A stretch of 64,000 nt of DNA. Source: Pseudomonas izuensis. GTDB lineage: Bacteria > Pseudomonadota > Gammaproteobacteria > Pseudomonadales > Pseudomonadaceae. Below the pieces are notes generated by a model. It was not told the DNA's origin. It saw only the letters and a program-made list of their open reading frames with translations, and did not search any database. How positions within the stretch are numbered: position 1 is the first letter of the stretch; each line of letters begins with the position of its first letter. Of this stretch, positions 7,161-16,308 are shown in pieces. The stretch is taken from contig NZ_WTFT01000022.1 of the NCBI RefSeq assembly GCF_009861505.1, positions 1-64,000 of the forward strand, in the 5' to 3' direction. The translations under genes and the position numbers were made by a program.

Positions 7161-9110
7161 TCAGACCTTGCTTGTCGGTTTCGCCGTTCGTTTGCTACCG
7201 GTTGATGTTTTGCGTTTAGCCGGTTTGCGCTTGTTTTTCCACGGTGTGGCGCCACGCCCCGCAGGGCTGGCCGGGCCGCTGATGGTCAGGCTCAGGCCGG
7301 CGCAACGGCTGACCTGCTTGCTCATCCAGGCGGCCTGCTTGGTCACGAATTCCTCGAGGCTCATTTCTCCGCTTTGCACCATGTCCAGAGCCTGCTCCCA
7401 GATAGCGGTGGTGCCCGGATCGGCAATCGCCCGCGGCACGGCATCGATCAGGCTGAACGCGGCCGGGGTTGCAGACAGTGCCTTGCCGTTCTTGACCAGA
7501 TAACCGCGATCGAGCAGGCCCTGGATGATCGAGGCGCGGGTCGCTTCGGTGCCGATACCGGTGGTGTCCTTGAGCTTTTGCTTGAGCAGCGGATCTTCCA
7601 CCAGCTTGGCCACGTTTTTCATGGCCTTGATCAAATCACCCTCGGTGAACGGCTTGGGTGGCTGAGTCCAAAGGTCCTTGAGCTGCACGCTGGCTACCGC
7701 ACACTCAATTCCCTCCCTGAGGTTCGGCAAGGTCTGCGGTGCCGGTGCCTCACGTCCTTTGGCCGGTGCAAGGGCTTCGGGCAAGGCCCGTTTCCAGCCG
7801 GCTTCGACGATCTGCTTGCCGACCGCGCGCAAGGCTTCACCGGCGCAGTCGAAGTCGGCCTGGGTGCGATCGTATTCATGATTGGGCAGGAACTGCGCCA
7901 GATACCGCGCGCGGATCAGGGTGTAGACCGCGCGCTGCTTGCCCACCAGACGATCGAGGTTTTTCGCGGCAGCGGTGGGAATGATGCCATGGTGCGCGCT
8001 GACCTTGGCATCGTTCCAGGCCCGTGAGCGGCGTTGTGGTTCGAGGTGACCGTGCAAGGCGTCCAGCGTCGGATCGGCCTGGCGCAATGCCGCCAGAATG
8101 CCCGGCGCTTCGCTGTGCTGGCTCAGCGGCAGGTAGCCGCAGTCGCTGCGCGGGTAGGTGATGACTTTATGGGTTTCGTAGAGCGCCTGGGCAATATCGA
8201 GGGTTTCCTGGGCGCCGAGTCCGAGTTTCTTCGAACAGACTTCCTGCAGCGTGCCCAGGTCGAACGGCAGCGGAGCCACCTCACGCATGCGCTCGGTGCG
8301 CAGCTTGATGACCCTGGCGCTCGCAGCGCCCGTCATTGCCGCCGCTGCCTGCCGGGCCAGTGCCTGATTCAGGCAGCGATCCTGATCGTCGCAGGCATCG
8401 GAGGTCGCCCGCCATTGGGCGGTGAAGGTGGTGCCGTCATGCAGCAGTTGCACGTCGATAGCCCAGTAGGCGACCGGTACGAAATCGGCAATGCTGCGGT
8501 CGCGGTCTACTACCAGGCGCAGGGTCGGCGTTTGCACCCGGCCGACCGGTAATACGCCCTGATAGCCTGACTGGCGCCCCAGCAGGGTGAACAGCCGGCT
8601 CATGTTCATCCCGATCAGCCAGTCGGCCCGGCTGCGCCCCAATGCCGAATGGTAAAGGCTGAAGGTCTCGGCCCCCGGCTTGAGCGCGGCCAGGGCCTTG
8701 CGGATCGAGGCATCGTCCAGTGCCGACAGCCACAAGCGGCGGATCGGACCGCGATAACGGCAATGCTCCACCAGTTCCCGGGCGATCATTTCGCCCTCGC
8801 GGTCGGCGTCGGTGGCAATGATCAGTTCGCTGGCCTCGCCGAGCAGGCGCTTGACGGCCTTGTACTGGCTGGCCGTGCGCGGTTTGACGGTCATCTTCCA
8901 TTTGTCCGGAATGATCGGCAGGTCGGCCAGCACCCACCGTTTGTAGCGCGCGTCATAGGCATCCGGCGGCGCGGTTTCCAGCAGATGGCCGATACACCAG
9001 GTCACCGTGACGTCCATTCCCAGCCAGCAGCCATCGCCGCGACGTTTGGCGCCGAGCACGGCCGCAATGTCTTTGGCCTGGGAAGGTTTTTCACAGAGGT
9101 ACAGCCGCAT
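7161..9110 (-). CDS. topB: DNA topoisomerase III
   Basis: A 649-aa type IA topoisomerase that decatenates single-stranded or nicked DNA. The toprim domain opens with MRLYLCEKPSQAKDIAAVLGA and includes ATDADREGEMIARE. The active-site tyrosine is in HKVITYPRSDC. The fourth domain contains GRVQTPTL. The C terminus is a Lys/Arg-rich tail (KNKRKPAKRKTSTGSKRT) that probably binds DNA; no zinc-finger cysteines are seen. The start at 9110 gives the canonical MRLYLCEKPSQ opening; an ATG three codons upstream is the alternative. Confidence 0.97.
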   Translation of the reverse strand: MRLYLCEKPSQAKDIAAVLGAKRRGDGCWLGMDVTVTWCIGHLLETAPPDAYDARYKRWVLADLPIIPDKWKMTVKPRTASQYKAVKRLLGEASELIIATDADREGEMIARELVEHCRYRGPIRRLWLSALDDASIRKALAALKPGAETFSLYHSALGRSRADWLIGMNMSRLFTLLGRQSGYQGVLPVGRVQTPTLRLVVDRDRSIADFVPVAYWAIDVQLLHDGTTFTAQWRATSDACDDQDRCLNQALARQAAAAMTGAASARVIKLRTERMREVAPLPFDLGTLQEVCSKKLGLGAQETLDIAQALYETHKVITYPRSDCGYLPLSQHSEAPGILAALRQADPTLDALHGHLEPQRRSRAWNDAKVSAHHGIIPTAAAKNLDRLVGKQRAVYTLIRARYLAQFLPNHEYDRTQADFDCAGEALRAVGKQIVEAGWKRALPEALAPAKGREAPAPQTLPNLREGIECAVASVQLKDLWTQPPKPFTEGDLIKAMKNVAKLVEDPLLKQKLKDTTGIGTEATRASIIQGLLDRGYLVKNGKALSATPAAFSLIDAVPRAIADPGTTAIWEQALDMVQSGEMSLEEFVTKQAAWMSKQVSRCAGLSLTISGPASPAGRGATPWKNKRKPAKRKTSTGSKRTAKPTSKV

Positions 9111-9213
9111 AACCACCATCGTCGATCAGTGTCCGGGAGGTGCACAGAATGGCCGGAGATGGGCGCGGGGGCAATCTTTATCTGTATGAATATACAGTTG
9201 ATGTGTTGCCATT

Positions 9214-9636
9214 TCAGGTGGTCCACACCTCCAGCGTGATGGCGCCGCGGTTGTTGAAGTACATCAACCTCGCGTCGTTGGCGAAGCAGAACAGTCGACC
9301 AGACGCCGGCGCAATCCAGCCCGTCGGCCAACGGCGACCGTCACCGATGGCAAAAAAGCTGGCGGGATCCTTGTCGATCGTTCCCACGAGCGTAAACCAG
9401 GTGGCGTCCGCCTCCTTGCAACGAATAAAGCGCTCGAAAAGCCGCAGGTTTGCCATGGGTGATCCGTTGGGATCATGGACCTGTGTCCAGTCGGTCCACG
9501 ATCCCGATGCGCGGAAAAAATAGCGCTCGGCGGCGGTTATCTCCACAGATGTCTTGAACCAGGGGTCGCACGCCTGGATGTCCCCGCGATAAAGCAGCGT
9601 GCGAGCGCCTGGCGGTGCGATGGAGGAGTCCGGCAT
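9214..9636 (-). CDS. LecA (PA-IL)-like jelly-roll protein
   Basis: A 140-aa protein without signal peptide. Its C-terminal half resembles the galactophilic lectin PA-IL: a Trp-containing segment after GDGRRWPTGWIAPASGRLFCFAND, then YFNNRGAITLEVWTT, matching the PA-IL pattern of FRWVAP, YND and GNNSGSFSV. The N-terminal strands (GDIQACDPWFKTSVEITAAERYFFRASGSW) fit the first half of the same fold. It sits 18 nt downstream of the peptidase-hydrolase gene and is almost certainly in its operon. Carbohydrate binding is inferred, not shown, because the calcium ligands cannot be assigned with confidence. Confidence 0.6.
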   Translation of the reverse strand: MPDSSIAPPGARTLLYRGDIQACDPWFKTSVEITAAERYFFRASGSWTDWTQVHDPNGSPMANLRLFERFIRCKEADATWFTLVGTIDKDPASFFAIGDGRRWPTGWIAPASGRLFCFANDARLMYFNNRGAITLEVWTT

Positions 9637-9654
9637 GTCATTCTCCTGGATCCG

Positions 9655-11904
9655 TCAGTAGTTGAGATTGACCACCGGCTGCTTCAGCTTCGTGCCAGGC
9701 ACTTGCCTGAGAATCGTCAGCAATGCCGTGGTAATGACGTTTACGTCATTGTCGAACCCACCATGGGAGGTGTCCGCTTTGGTGCCCGCACCATAGTTCA
9801 TTTTCTGATCGTTGAAGATATGCAGGGTATTGGCAAACTCTTCGGCAAGCCCGTTGCCCGTCGCGGCAAAACCTGACGGAATGTCTTTTGCCGGTTTCCC
9901 GTCCTTGCCCCAGTAGAAACTGTTCCACTGTTCGGTCATGTTCCTGGCGGCAATGTTCCACTCCGCCAGAGCGGGATCGGCGAAATCCTGGAAATCCTTG
10001 TCCAGGCTCTTGGCCATACCCAGCAGCGGCATGCGTTGCAGTTCTTCGTAGGCCCGGGACACGAGGTACAGCAGTGACTTGTGGTACACGCCGATGACAT
10101 TGTCACTTTGTTCACGGTTATCGGACATCATGTGGATATGGAAATCCTTGCGCTTGAGTCCACCGGCCTCGATGACTTTGCGGTAGGTCTGGTTGGCGAA
10201 GTCGAGGGTGCAGGCGGGAGCCAGCAGCGTCGACGTTTCAACGGGCAAACCTCTGGCCCACAACAATTGAATCAGGCGTCCATTGATCAAGGAGCCCGCG
10301 GAATGTCCGATCAGGTGTAGCTCTACGTTCTTTTGGCCCATGTCACCGATCAGTTTTTTCAGCGAGTCGGCCATTTCCACCAGACCGCGCGGCGTAAAGC
10401 CTGCCACGGCGGCCGCATCGGCATTCTGCTTCATCTGACTCCACTGATCGCCCCCGAGTTTTTTGGTGGCCAGTTCCACTGTGCGATCCAGGCTTTCCAG
10501 GGCTTTGTCCTTGATGACTTTCAACACATCGCTGAATCCGCCAGCCTCGGGAAACAGTCCGGGCATCGTGTCATGGACGATGTCTTCCAGCGTCTCGAGC
10601 ACACCGGTGCGCCAGGTGATGAACAAGGGATAAATGCCGTTTTCGAGGAAGTAGGGCGCCATCGCGCAAATCCGGTTGATGGAGTCCTGCTCGGAGTTGA
10701 GCCCGCCGTGGGTGAAAACTGCGATACGCAGGACGGAGGGTTTGTCCGCCGCAGGCAGTTTGTCGTACCAGGCGCGAGGTGATTCGTAGACGATTCGCCT
10801 GACGCCGGCGCTGACGTTTTCCACGTCGGTAAGACGGGGGCCGATGCTGCCATTGTTTTCCATCACGATGGTCAAGCCGTAGGCCTGATCGACGGTTAAC
10901 AATGCAGGTCCTTTGCGGTCGGCGTCCCGATTGCTGGCGGTAAACAGCGAGAAACCTTCGCGCTTGGCGCTGGCACTTGAAAGGGCGCTGCGAAACGCTG
11001 ATTGCACATCGGATCTGGAGCGCGAAGGGCGCGCATTGCGCGATATCGCGCCGTGTTCGATCGGCACGCCGAGGGCGACGGTCCACGCGTCGGTGCCGTT
11101 GGCGAGCCAGTCTTCGAAGGTCAGGATGGCAAAGCCTGCGAATCCCCAATCGGTCGACCAGGAGTTCTGCACGATGAACCCTTGGTGGGTGTAGCCGATC
11201 AATGCAAAGGCGTGTCCGCCCTCAGCCCTTGAGGGCCATTGAATGACCGGAAGTTGAGACATGTCCTGGAACTGCACCACCGGTTTTTTTTTGCTTTGAG
11301 GCTGCATCAATGCCCAACCCTGATGCACATTGGCCGAAACGTAAATCGCATTGGCTTCATGCAACGCCGCCATCATGGCAGTGATGTCATCTTTCTCGAC
11401 GCGGTAGTAAACCCCTAGCGGGCGGGTCACGGCGTCGGCTGCCCAGCTCGGGTCCGGCGCTTCAAATGCCGGAACCGAGCCGTCGGCCTTCACGGTATAA
11501 GGCCACAGTTCCTCGGCGCAGACGCCGTGCTTGTGCCATCCCTTCAAGGCTCCGCGACAACTGGAGCCCGTGTAGTCTTCGCCCGGCCATTCGTCATACA
11601 GCTTGGCCAGGTGATAGAGCTGGCGCGGGCTGGTCTTGGGGGACGCACGGTCGTTTCTCCACAATAGATAGTTCACCACGGCTGCCAGCCCGAAGCCGGT
11701 GCACGCACCCTCGTTGCCTTGATTGAGTACCAGGCCACGGCCCAGATAAGCCGAAAATTGGCTGACAATGTCGCTTTGCGCAGGCCAGGTTGCCGGCAGC
11801 GACTGGACCCGAGGCGTAAACATGCGATCGCGCAGGTCCAGGCGGTCCGGCCGGGCGTCCAGGGTGATGACTTTCTGGTTGAGAGAGAAGGTTGTGGCAG
11901 GCAT
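9655..11904 (-). CDS. Papain-like peptidase fused to an alpha/beta hydrolase
   Basis: A 749-aa two-domain protein. Residues about 50-290 form a C1-type cysteine peptidase: the oxyanion Gln and catalytic Cys in NQGNEGACTGFG (Gln62, Cys68), His231 in GGHAFALIGY and Asn247 in QNSWSTDWGFAGFA. Residues about 390-700 form an alpha/beta hydrolase: FTHGGLNSEQ (near 397-406) and a nucleophile elbow LIGHSAGS (Ser535). No signal peptide or membrane segment is seen. GAGGA precedes the ATG at 11904; a 12-residue-longer reading is possible. It is the first gene of a two-gene unit with the LecA-like protein. I do not recognise this architecture as a named system; secretion as an effector or toxin is speculation. 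Confidence 0.75.
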   Translation of the reverse strand: MPATTFSLNQKVITLDARPDRLDLRDRMFTPRVQSLPATWPAQSDIVSQFSAYLGRGLVLNQGNEGACTGFGLAAVVNYLLWRNDRASPKTSPRQLYHLAKLYDEWPGEDYTGSSCRGALKGWHKHGVCAEELWPYTVKADGSVPAFEAPDPSWAADAVTRPLGVYYRVEKDDITAMMAALHEANAIYVSANVHQGWALMQPQSKKKPVVQFQDMSQLPVIQWPSRAEGGHAFALIGYTHQGFIVQNSWSTDWGFAGFAILTFEDWLANGTDAWTVALGVPIEHGAISRNARPSRSRSDVQSAFRSALSSASAKREGFSLFTASNRDADRKGPALLTVDQAYGLTIVMENNGSIGPRLTDVENVSAGVRRIVYESPRAWYDKLPAADKPSVLRIAVFTHGGLNSEQDSINRICAMAPYFLENGIYPLFITWRTGVLETLEDIVHDTMPGLFPEAGGFSDVLKVIKDKALESLDRTVELATKKLGGDQWSQMKQNADAAAVAGFTPRGLVEMADSLKKLIGDMGQKNVELHLIGHSAGSLINGRLIQLLWARGLPVETSTLLAPACTLDFANQTYRKVIEAGGLKRKDFHIHMMSDNREQSDNVIGVYHKSLLYLVSRAYEELQRMPLLGMAKSLDKDFQDFADPALAEWNIAARNMTEQWNSFYWGKDGKPAKDIPSGFAATGNGLAEEFANTLHIFNDQKMNYGAGTKADTSHGGFDNDVNVITTALLTILRQVPGTKLKQPVVNLNY

Positions 11905-12200
11905 GTGGGGGTCCTCAGCGACTGAGATTCGCAACCCCACGCCACGACTGCGTACCTGCGCAGTAGGGATGTAAACGGTTTATAGATCGTAGACGAAATT
12001 CCCCCGGGGCCAGGATTCATCGTTCAATCCCGCGCAAAGTCCCGTTCGGCTGCGAAGACGTTGTGAATGCGAAACTTGGGTTATACCTGATACATCGTGG
12101 TCTCAGGTTTTGGGGCTGCTGCGCAGCCCATCGCTGTAGGAGCGAGCTTGCTCGCGATGAACGATAACGCGGTCAATCATCGTCATGAGGAACGTATTCC
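11905..12200. other. Divergent intergenic region with a single REP
   Basis: About 296 bp separating the peptidase-hydrolase gene from the DUF427 gene. A lone REP arm (GTAGGAGCGAGCTTGCTCGCGATGA) lies at 12135-12160. No other clear site was seen. Confidence 0.6.
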
Positions 12201-12569
12201 ATGAAAAGCACCGGTCCTAGTCCTGTCATCACCATTGCCGAGCAGCCCGGCTGCCTGTTGGTGAAATTTCACGGTATCCAGGTGGCCGCGTCTTCGCGGG
12301 CACTGGTGCTGCTGGAGGCCAATTACCCGCCGGTGTATTACGTACCGCGAGAAGACATCGACGAAAAATATTACGCCCGGACCGATCACACCAGTTATTG
12401 CCCCTACAAGGGGGATGCCAGCTACTTCAGTCTGCAGGTTCCCGGGCATGAAGGCGCCAATGCGGTGTGGAGCTACGAGAATCCCAAGGTGTCTGTCTCG
12501 CAGATTCGCGAATACATGGCGTTTTATCCGGATCAGGTGAAGTTCGAGATCGTTGAACTCGAGGAGTGA
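12201..12569 (+). CDS. DUF427-domain protein
   Basis: A 122-aa protein. The middle shows the DUF427 hallmark: VYYVPREDIDEKYYARTDHTSYCPYKGDASYFSL, followed by NAVWSYENPK and REYMAFYPDQVKF. DUF427 is a compact all-beta fold of unknown biochemical function found singly or in tandem. GAGGAACG lies just upstream. It appears monocistronic and is followed by a REP doublet. Confidence 0.9.
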   Translation: MKSTGPSPVITIAEQPGCLLVKFHGIQVAASSRALVLLEANYPPVYYVPREDIDEKYYARTDHTSYCPYKGDASYFSLQVPGHEGANAVWSYENPKVSVSQIREYMAFYPDQVKFEIVELEE

Positions 12570-12579
12570 TTCACAAACC

Positions 12580-12686
12580 ACTGTGGGAGCGAGCCGGCTC
12601 CGGGCGGCGTTCCGACGAAAGCGGTGTATCAGGCGACATTAACGTCGACTGACACGGCCTATTCGCGAGCAGGCTCGCTCCCACAG
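12580..12686. repeat. REP doublet, first arm degenerate
   Basis: Inverted arms CTGTGGGAGCGAGCCGGCTCC and CGCGAGCAGGCTCGCTCCCACAG lie between the DUF427 gene and the convergent MHS transporter gene. The first arm carries extra sequence (gggcggcgttccgacg). Confidence 0.8.
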
Positions 12687-12692
12687 TTCACA

Positions 12693-14315
12693 TCAGTTTT
12701 TGTCCAGATCCACGTTCCGCGTCTCACGCAGGCAAATCATCCCCACCACCAGGCTCACCCCGGTAATCAGCACCGGGTACCACAGCCCGTAGAAAATATC
12801 CCCGGTGTACACCACCAGCGCAAACGACACGGTTGGCAGGAAGCCACCAAACCAGCCATTGCCGATGTGGTAGGGCAGGGACATCGAGGTGTAGCGAATG
12901 CGGGTCGGGAACAATTCGACCATCAGCGCCGCCAATGGGCCGTAGCACATGGCGGAGATGATGATCAACGCGACGATCAGCGCCACGATCATCGGTTTGT
13001 TGATCTGCTGCGTGTCGGCCTGTTGCGGGTAGCCGGCGAGGGTCACCGCACCGCGCAGGGCAGCCTCGTCGAAGCCGTCGATCTTCACGTCGCCGACACT
13101 CACCTGCACGCCGCTGCCAGTCGGGGCGGCGGCGCTGTTGTACGGCAGACCCTGCTTGACCAGGAAGGTCTTGACCTTGTCGCAGGGGCTATCAAATTTC
13201 GCCTTGCCCACCGGGTCGAACTGGAAGGTGCAAGTGGCCGGGTCGGCCAGCACAGTGATCGGTGCCTGACGGCTGGCCTGGTCGATGGCCGGGTTGGCGT
13301 AGTGGGCCAGGGTCTTGAAGATCGGGAAGTACAGGGCAGTGGCCAGCAACAGGCCGAGCATCAGCACCGGTTTACGCCCGACCTTGTCCGACAGCCAGCC
13401 GAAGAAAATGAAGAACGGCGCGCCGATGGTCACGCTGACGATCAGCAGGCCATTGGCCACGGCCGGGTCCATTTTCAGGAACTGGGTGAGGAAGAACAGC
13501 ACGTAGAACTGTGCCGCGTAGAAGGTCACGGCCTGCCCGGCATTGATGCTGAACAGGGCGATCAACACGACCTTGAGGTTTTCCCATTTGCCGAAGGAGT
13601 CGCGGATCGGCGACTTGCAGAGTTTGCCTTCTTCTTTCATTTTCACGAAGGCCGGCGACTCGTGCAGGCTCAGGCGAATCCAGGTCGAAATGCCCAGCAG
13701 GATGATCGAAAACAGGAACGGAATGCGCCAGCCCCAGACTTCGAACTGATCGCCGGTGAAGTAGCGGCAGCCCAGCACCACCAGCAGCGACAGCAACAGG
13801 CCGAGGGTGGCGGTGGACTGAATCCAGCTGGTGTGGAAGCCGCGTTTGCCGATGGGCGCGTGTTCCGCAACATAGGTCGCGGCACCACCGTACTCGCCGC
13901 CCAGGGCCAGGCCCTGGAGCATGCGCAGCGCCACGAGGATGATCGGCGCGGCGATGCCGATGCTGGCGTAGTTCGGTAACAGGCCGACGCAAAAGGTCGC
14001 CAGGCCCATGAGGATGATGGTGGCGAGGAAGGTGTATTTACGTCCGATCATGTCCCCCAACCGGCCGAACACCAGGGCGCCGAACGGCCTGACAATGAAA
14101 CCGGCGGCGAAGGCCATCAGGGCAAAGATGAACGCCGTGGTGTCGTTGACCCCGGCGAAAAACTGCTTGCTGATCACCGCCGCGAGGGCGCCATAGAGGA
14201 AAAAGTCATACCACTCGAAGACCGTGCCGAGTGACGAGGCGAAGATGACTTTCTGGGTTTCCTGACTGGTGCCCGCGCTGCGCACGGCTTCCAGGGGCTG
14301 AACATGTTCTGACAT
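12693..14315 (-). CDS. MHS-family MFS transporter
   Basis: A 540-aa major facilitator of the metabolite:H+ symporter subgroup. The N terminus shows the usual FEWYDFFLYGALAAVISKQFF, and the loop 2-3 motif is GALVFGRLGDMIGRKYTF. An insertion of about 100 residues between transmembrane segments 8 and 9 contains paired cysteines (PATCTFQFDP, DSPCDKVKT), probably a periplasmic disulfide. The start at 14315 follows GAGGGATACC; the longer ORF runs into a REP. The GMC oxidoreductase lies upstream on the same strand, about 215 nt away across a REP doublet. The substrate is unknown; a quaternary amine or alcohol is a guess from the neighbour. Confidence 0.85.
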   Translation of the reverse strand: MSEHVQPLEAVRSAGTSQETQKVIFASSLGTVFEWYDFFLYGALAAVISKQFFAGVNDTTAFIFALMAFAAGFIVRPFGALVFGRLGDMIGRKYTFLATIILMGLATFCVGLLPNYASIGIAAPIILVALRMLQGLALGGEYGGAATYVAEHAPIGKRGFHTSWIQSTATLGLLLSLLVVLGCRYFTGDQFEVWGWRIPFLFSIILLGISTWIRLSLHESPAFVKMKEEGKLCKSPIRDSFGKWENLKVVLIALFSINAGQAVTFYAAQFYVLFFLTQFLKMDPAVANGLLIVSVTIGAPFFIFFGWLSDKVGRKPVLMLGLLLATALYFPIFKTLAHYANPAIDQASRQAPITVLADPATCTFQFDPVGKAKFDSPCDKVKTFLVKQGLPYNSAAAPTGSGVQVSVGDVKIDGFDEAALRGAVTLAGYPQQADTQQINKPMIVALIVALIIISAMCYGPLAALMVELFPTRIRYTSMSLPYHIGNGWFGGFLPTVSFALVVYTGDIFYGLWYPVLITGVSLVVGMICLRETRNVDLDKN

Positions 14316-14413
14316 ATCGGTATCCCTCACAGTGATTGTTTTTGTTGTTCCACTGTCGGCGCCTGCCTTGTGGGCGGGTGCCGCTACTTCGATGTATCGG
14401 GTGTACTCGTTAC

Positions 14414-14515
14414 TTGTAGGAGCGAGCCTGCTCGCGATGGTCGTCAACGATAACGCTATAAACCTGACATCCACGTGCGTGCTCAGGTTCATCGCGAGCA
14501 GGCTCGCTCCTACAG
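14414..14515. repeat. REP doublet
   Basis: Inverted arms TGTAGGAGCGAGCCTGCTCGCGATG and CATCGCGAGCAGGCTCGCTCCTACA, between the GMC oxidoreductase stop and the MHS transporter start. If the two genes form one transcript it would lie within it. Confidence 0.88.
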
Positions 14516-14529
14516 GGGGCGTGCAGGAT

Positions 14530-16176
14530 TCAGGGATGTGCGACCAGTTCCATTGTCTGGGTGATGCTCCTTGTGTCGGGGTTGAGGATCAGTTGCGCAG
14601 CCTTCTCCGCGATCATCAGCGTCGGCGAACAGGTATTGCCCGAGGTGATGCGCGGCATGATCGAGGCGTCGGCGATGCGCAGGCCGGGGACGCCGTGGAC
14701 GCGCAGTTGGGCATCGACCACTGCATCCGCATCGTTGCCCATGCGGCAGGTACCGACCGGATGGAAAATCGTGGTGCCGATCCGCGCGGCGGCTTCGTGC
14801 AGTTGTTCTTCGCTTTGCAGGCTGTCGCCGGGCAAGTATTCGACGGGCTTGAACGCTTGCAGGGCCGGCGCGGCAACGATGCGCCGGGTCAGGCGAATGG
14901 CGTCGGCGGCAACGCGCAAGTCTTCCGGATGGCTCAGGTAGTTGGGCTGGATCAACGGTGCTTCTTGTGGATTCGCGGAGCGGATTTCCACCTTGCCTCG
15001 ACTTTGCGGACGCAAGTCGCAAACCGATGCCGTGAACGCCGGGAAGGCATGCAGCGGTTCGCCGAAGCGCTCCAGGGACAACGGTTGCACGTGGTACTCA
15101 AGATTGGCCGAAGTCTGCTCCGGCCCCGAGCGGGCGAAGGCGCCCAGTTGGCTTGGCGCCATGGACAGCGGGCCACTGCGGTCGTACAGATAACGCAGGC
15201 CCATGCCCATCTTGCCCCACAGGCTGCCGGCAATCTGATTGAGCGTGCGGGCATTTTCCAGTTTGTAGATCAGCCGCAATTGCAGGTGATCTTGCAGATT
15301 GCCGCCCACGCCAGACAGTTCATGAATGACGCCGATGCCCAGGCGTTGCAACAGCGGGCGAGGGCCGATCCCTGATCGTTGCAGGATGCTCGGCGAACCG
15401 ACGGAGCCGGCGCACAGGATGATTTCCTTGCGCGCCTTGAAGGTTTTCGCCTGACCCTGCCAGCGGACACTGACCGCCGAGGCGCGGGCGTTTTCCAGTA
15501 GCACGCGGTCGACCTCGACCCCGGTCAGCACGGTCAGATTCGGGCGGTGGCGGATCGGCTTGAGAAACGCCTTGGCCGCGTTCCAGCGGATGCCGGCCTT
15601 CTGGTTGACCTGGAAATAGCCGCAACCTTCATTATCGCCCTGGTTGAAGTCATCGATGCTGGCAATGCCGCTTTGCTCGGCGGCACTGCGGAAGGCATCG
15701 AGAATCGGCCACGACAGGCGCTGGCGTTCCACTCGCCATTGGCCGTCGGCACCATGAAACTCGGACGCCCCGGCAAAGTGATTTTCGCTTTTCTTGAACA
15801 ACGGCAGTACGTCCTGCCAGCGCCAGCCGGGGTTGCCATCGGCGGCCCAGCGGTCGTAATCGCCGGCCTGGCCGCGCATGTAGATCATGCCGTTGATCGA
15901 CGAGCAGCCACCCAGCACTTTGCCGCGCGGATAACTCAAGGCACGGCCTTGCAGGCCGGGTTGCGCTTCGGTCTTGTAGCACCAGTCGGTGCGCGGGTTG
16001 CCGATGCAAAACAGATAACCCACGGGGATGTGAATCCACGCATAGTTGTCGCGGCCACCGGCTTCGAGCAGCAGCACCCGGTGTTGCGGGTCGGACGATA
16101 GCCGATTGGCCAGCAAACAACCGGCCGGCCCGGCGCCGACCACGATGTAGTCGTATTCATCAAGGGCGGTTTGCAT
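14530..16176 (-). CDS. GMC-family FAD-dependent oxidoreductase
   Basis: A 548-aa choline-dehydrogenase-type GMC enzyme that oxidises an alcohol. The FAD-binding dinucleotide motif YIVVGAGPAGCLLANRL is at the N terminus. GMC signature 1 is GKVLGGCSSINGMIYMRGQ and signature 2 is near GSVGSPSILQRSGIGP. The C-terminal catalytic His is in FHPVGTCRMG, with a second conserved position in the IMPRITSGNTCSPTLMIAEKAA segment. The start at 16176 has GAGGTCAGGG upstream; the ATG at 16212 does not. It is divergent from a LysR gene that probably controls it. Specific substrate unknown. Confidence 0.9.
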   Translation of the reverse strand: MQTALDEYDYIVVGAGPAGCLLANRLSSDPQHRVLLLEAGGRDNYAWIHIPVGYLFCIGNPRTDWCYKTEAQPGLQGRALSYPRGKVLGGCSSINGMIYMRGQAGDYDRWAADGNPGWRWQDVLPLFKKSENHFAGASEFHGADGQWRVERQRLSWPILDAFRSAAEQSGIASIDDFNQGDNEGCGYFQVNQKAGIRWNAAKAFLKPIRHRPNLTVLTGVEVDRVLLENARASAVSVRWQGQAKTFKARKEIILCAGSVGSPSILQRSGIGPRPLLQRLGIGVIHELSGVGGNLQDHLQLRLIYKLENARTLNQIAGSLWGKMGMGLRYLYDRSGPLSMAPSQLGAFARSGPEQTSANLEYHVQPLSLERFGEPLHAFPAFTASVCDLRPQSRGKVEIRSANPQEAPLIQPNYLSHPEDLRVAADAIRLTRRIVAAPALQAFKPVEYLPGDSLQSEEQLHEAAARIGTTIFHPVGTCRMGNDADAVVDAQLRVHGVPGLRIADASIMPRITSGNTCSPTLMIAEKAAQLILNPDTRSITQTMELVAHP

Positions 16177-16308
16177 CCCTGACCTCGTGTTGTTGTTCTT
16201 GTTGTGTTCCATCCTAGTTGTTAGCTTTCGTTTAAAGAATGTTAGTTTTTACCCAGCTGCTGTGCGTTTTTAAACAGCGTCTTCAATGGCCGAGTTCAAG
16301 GATGATTC

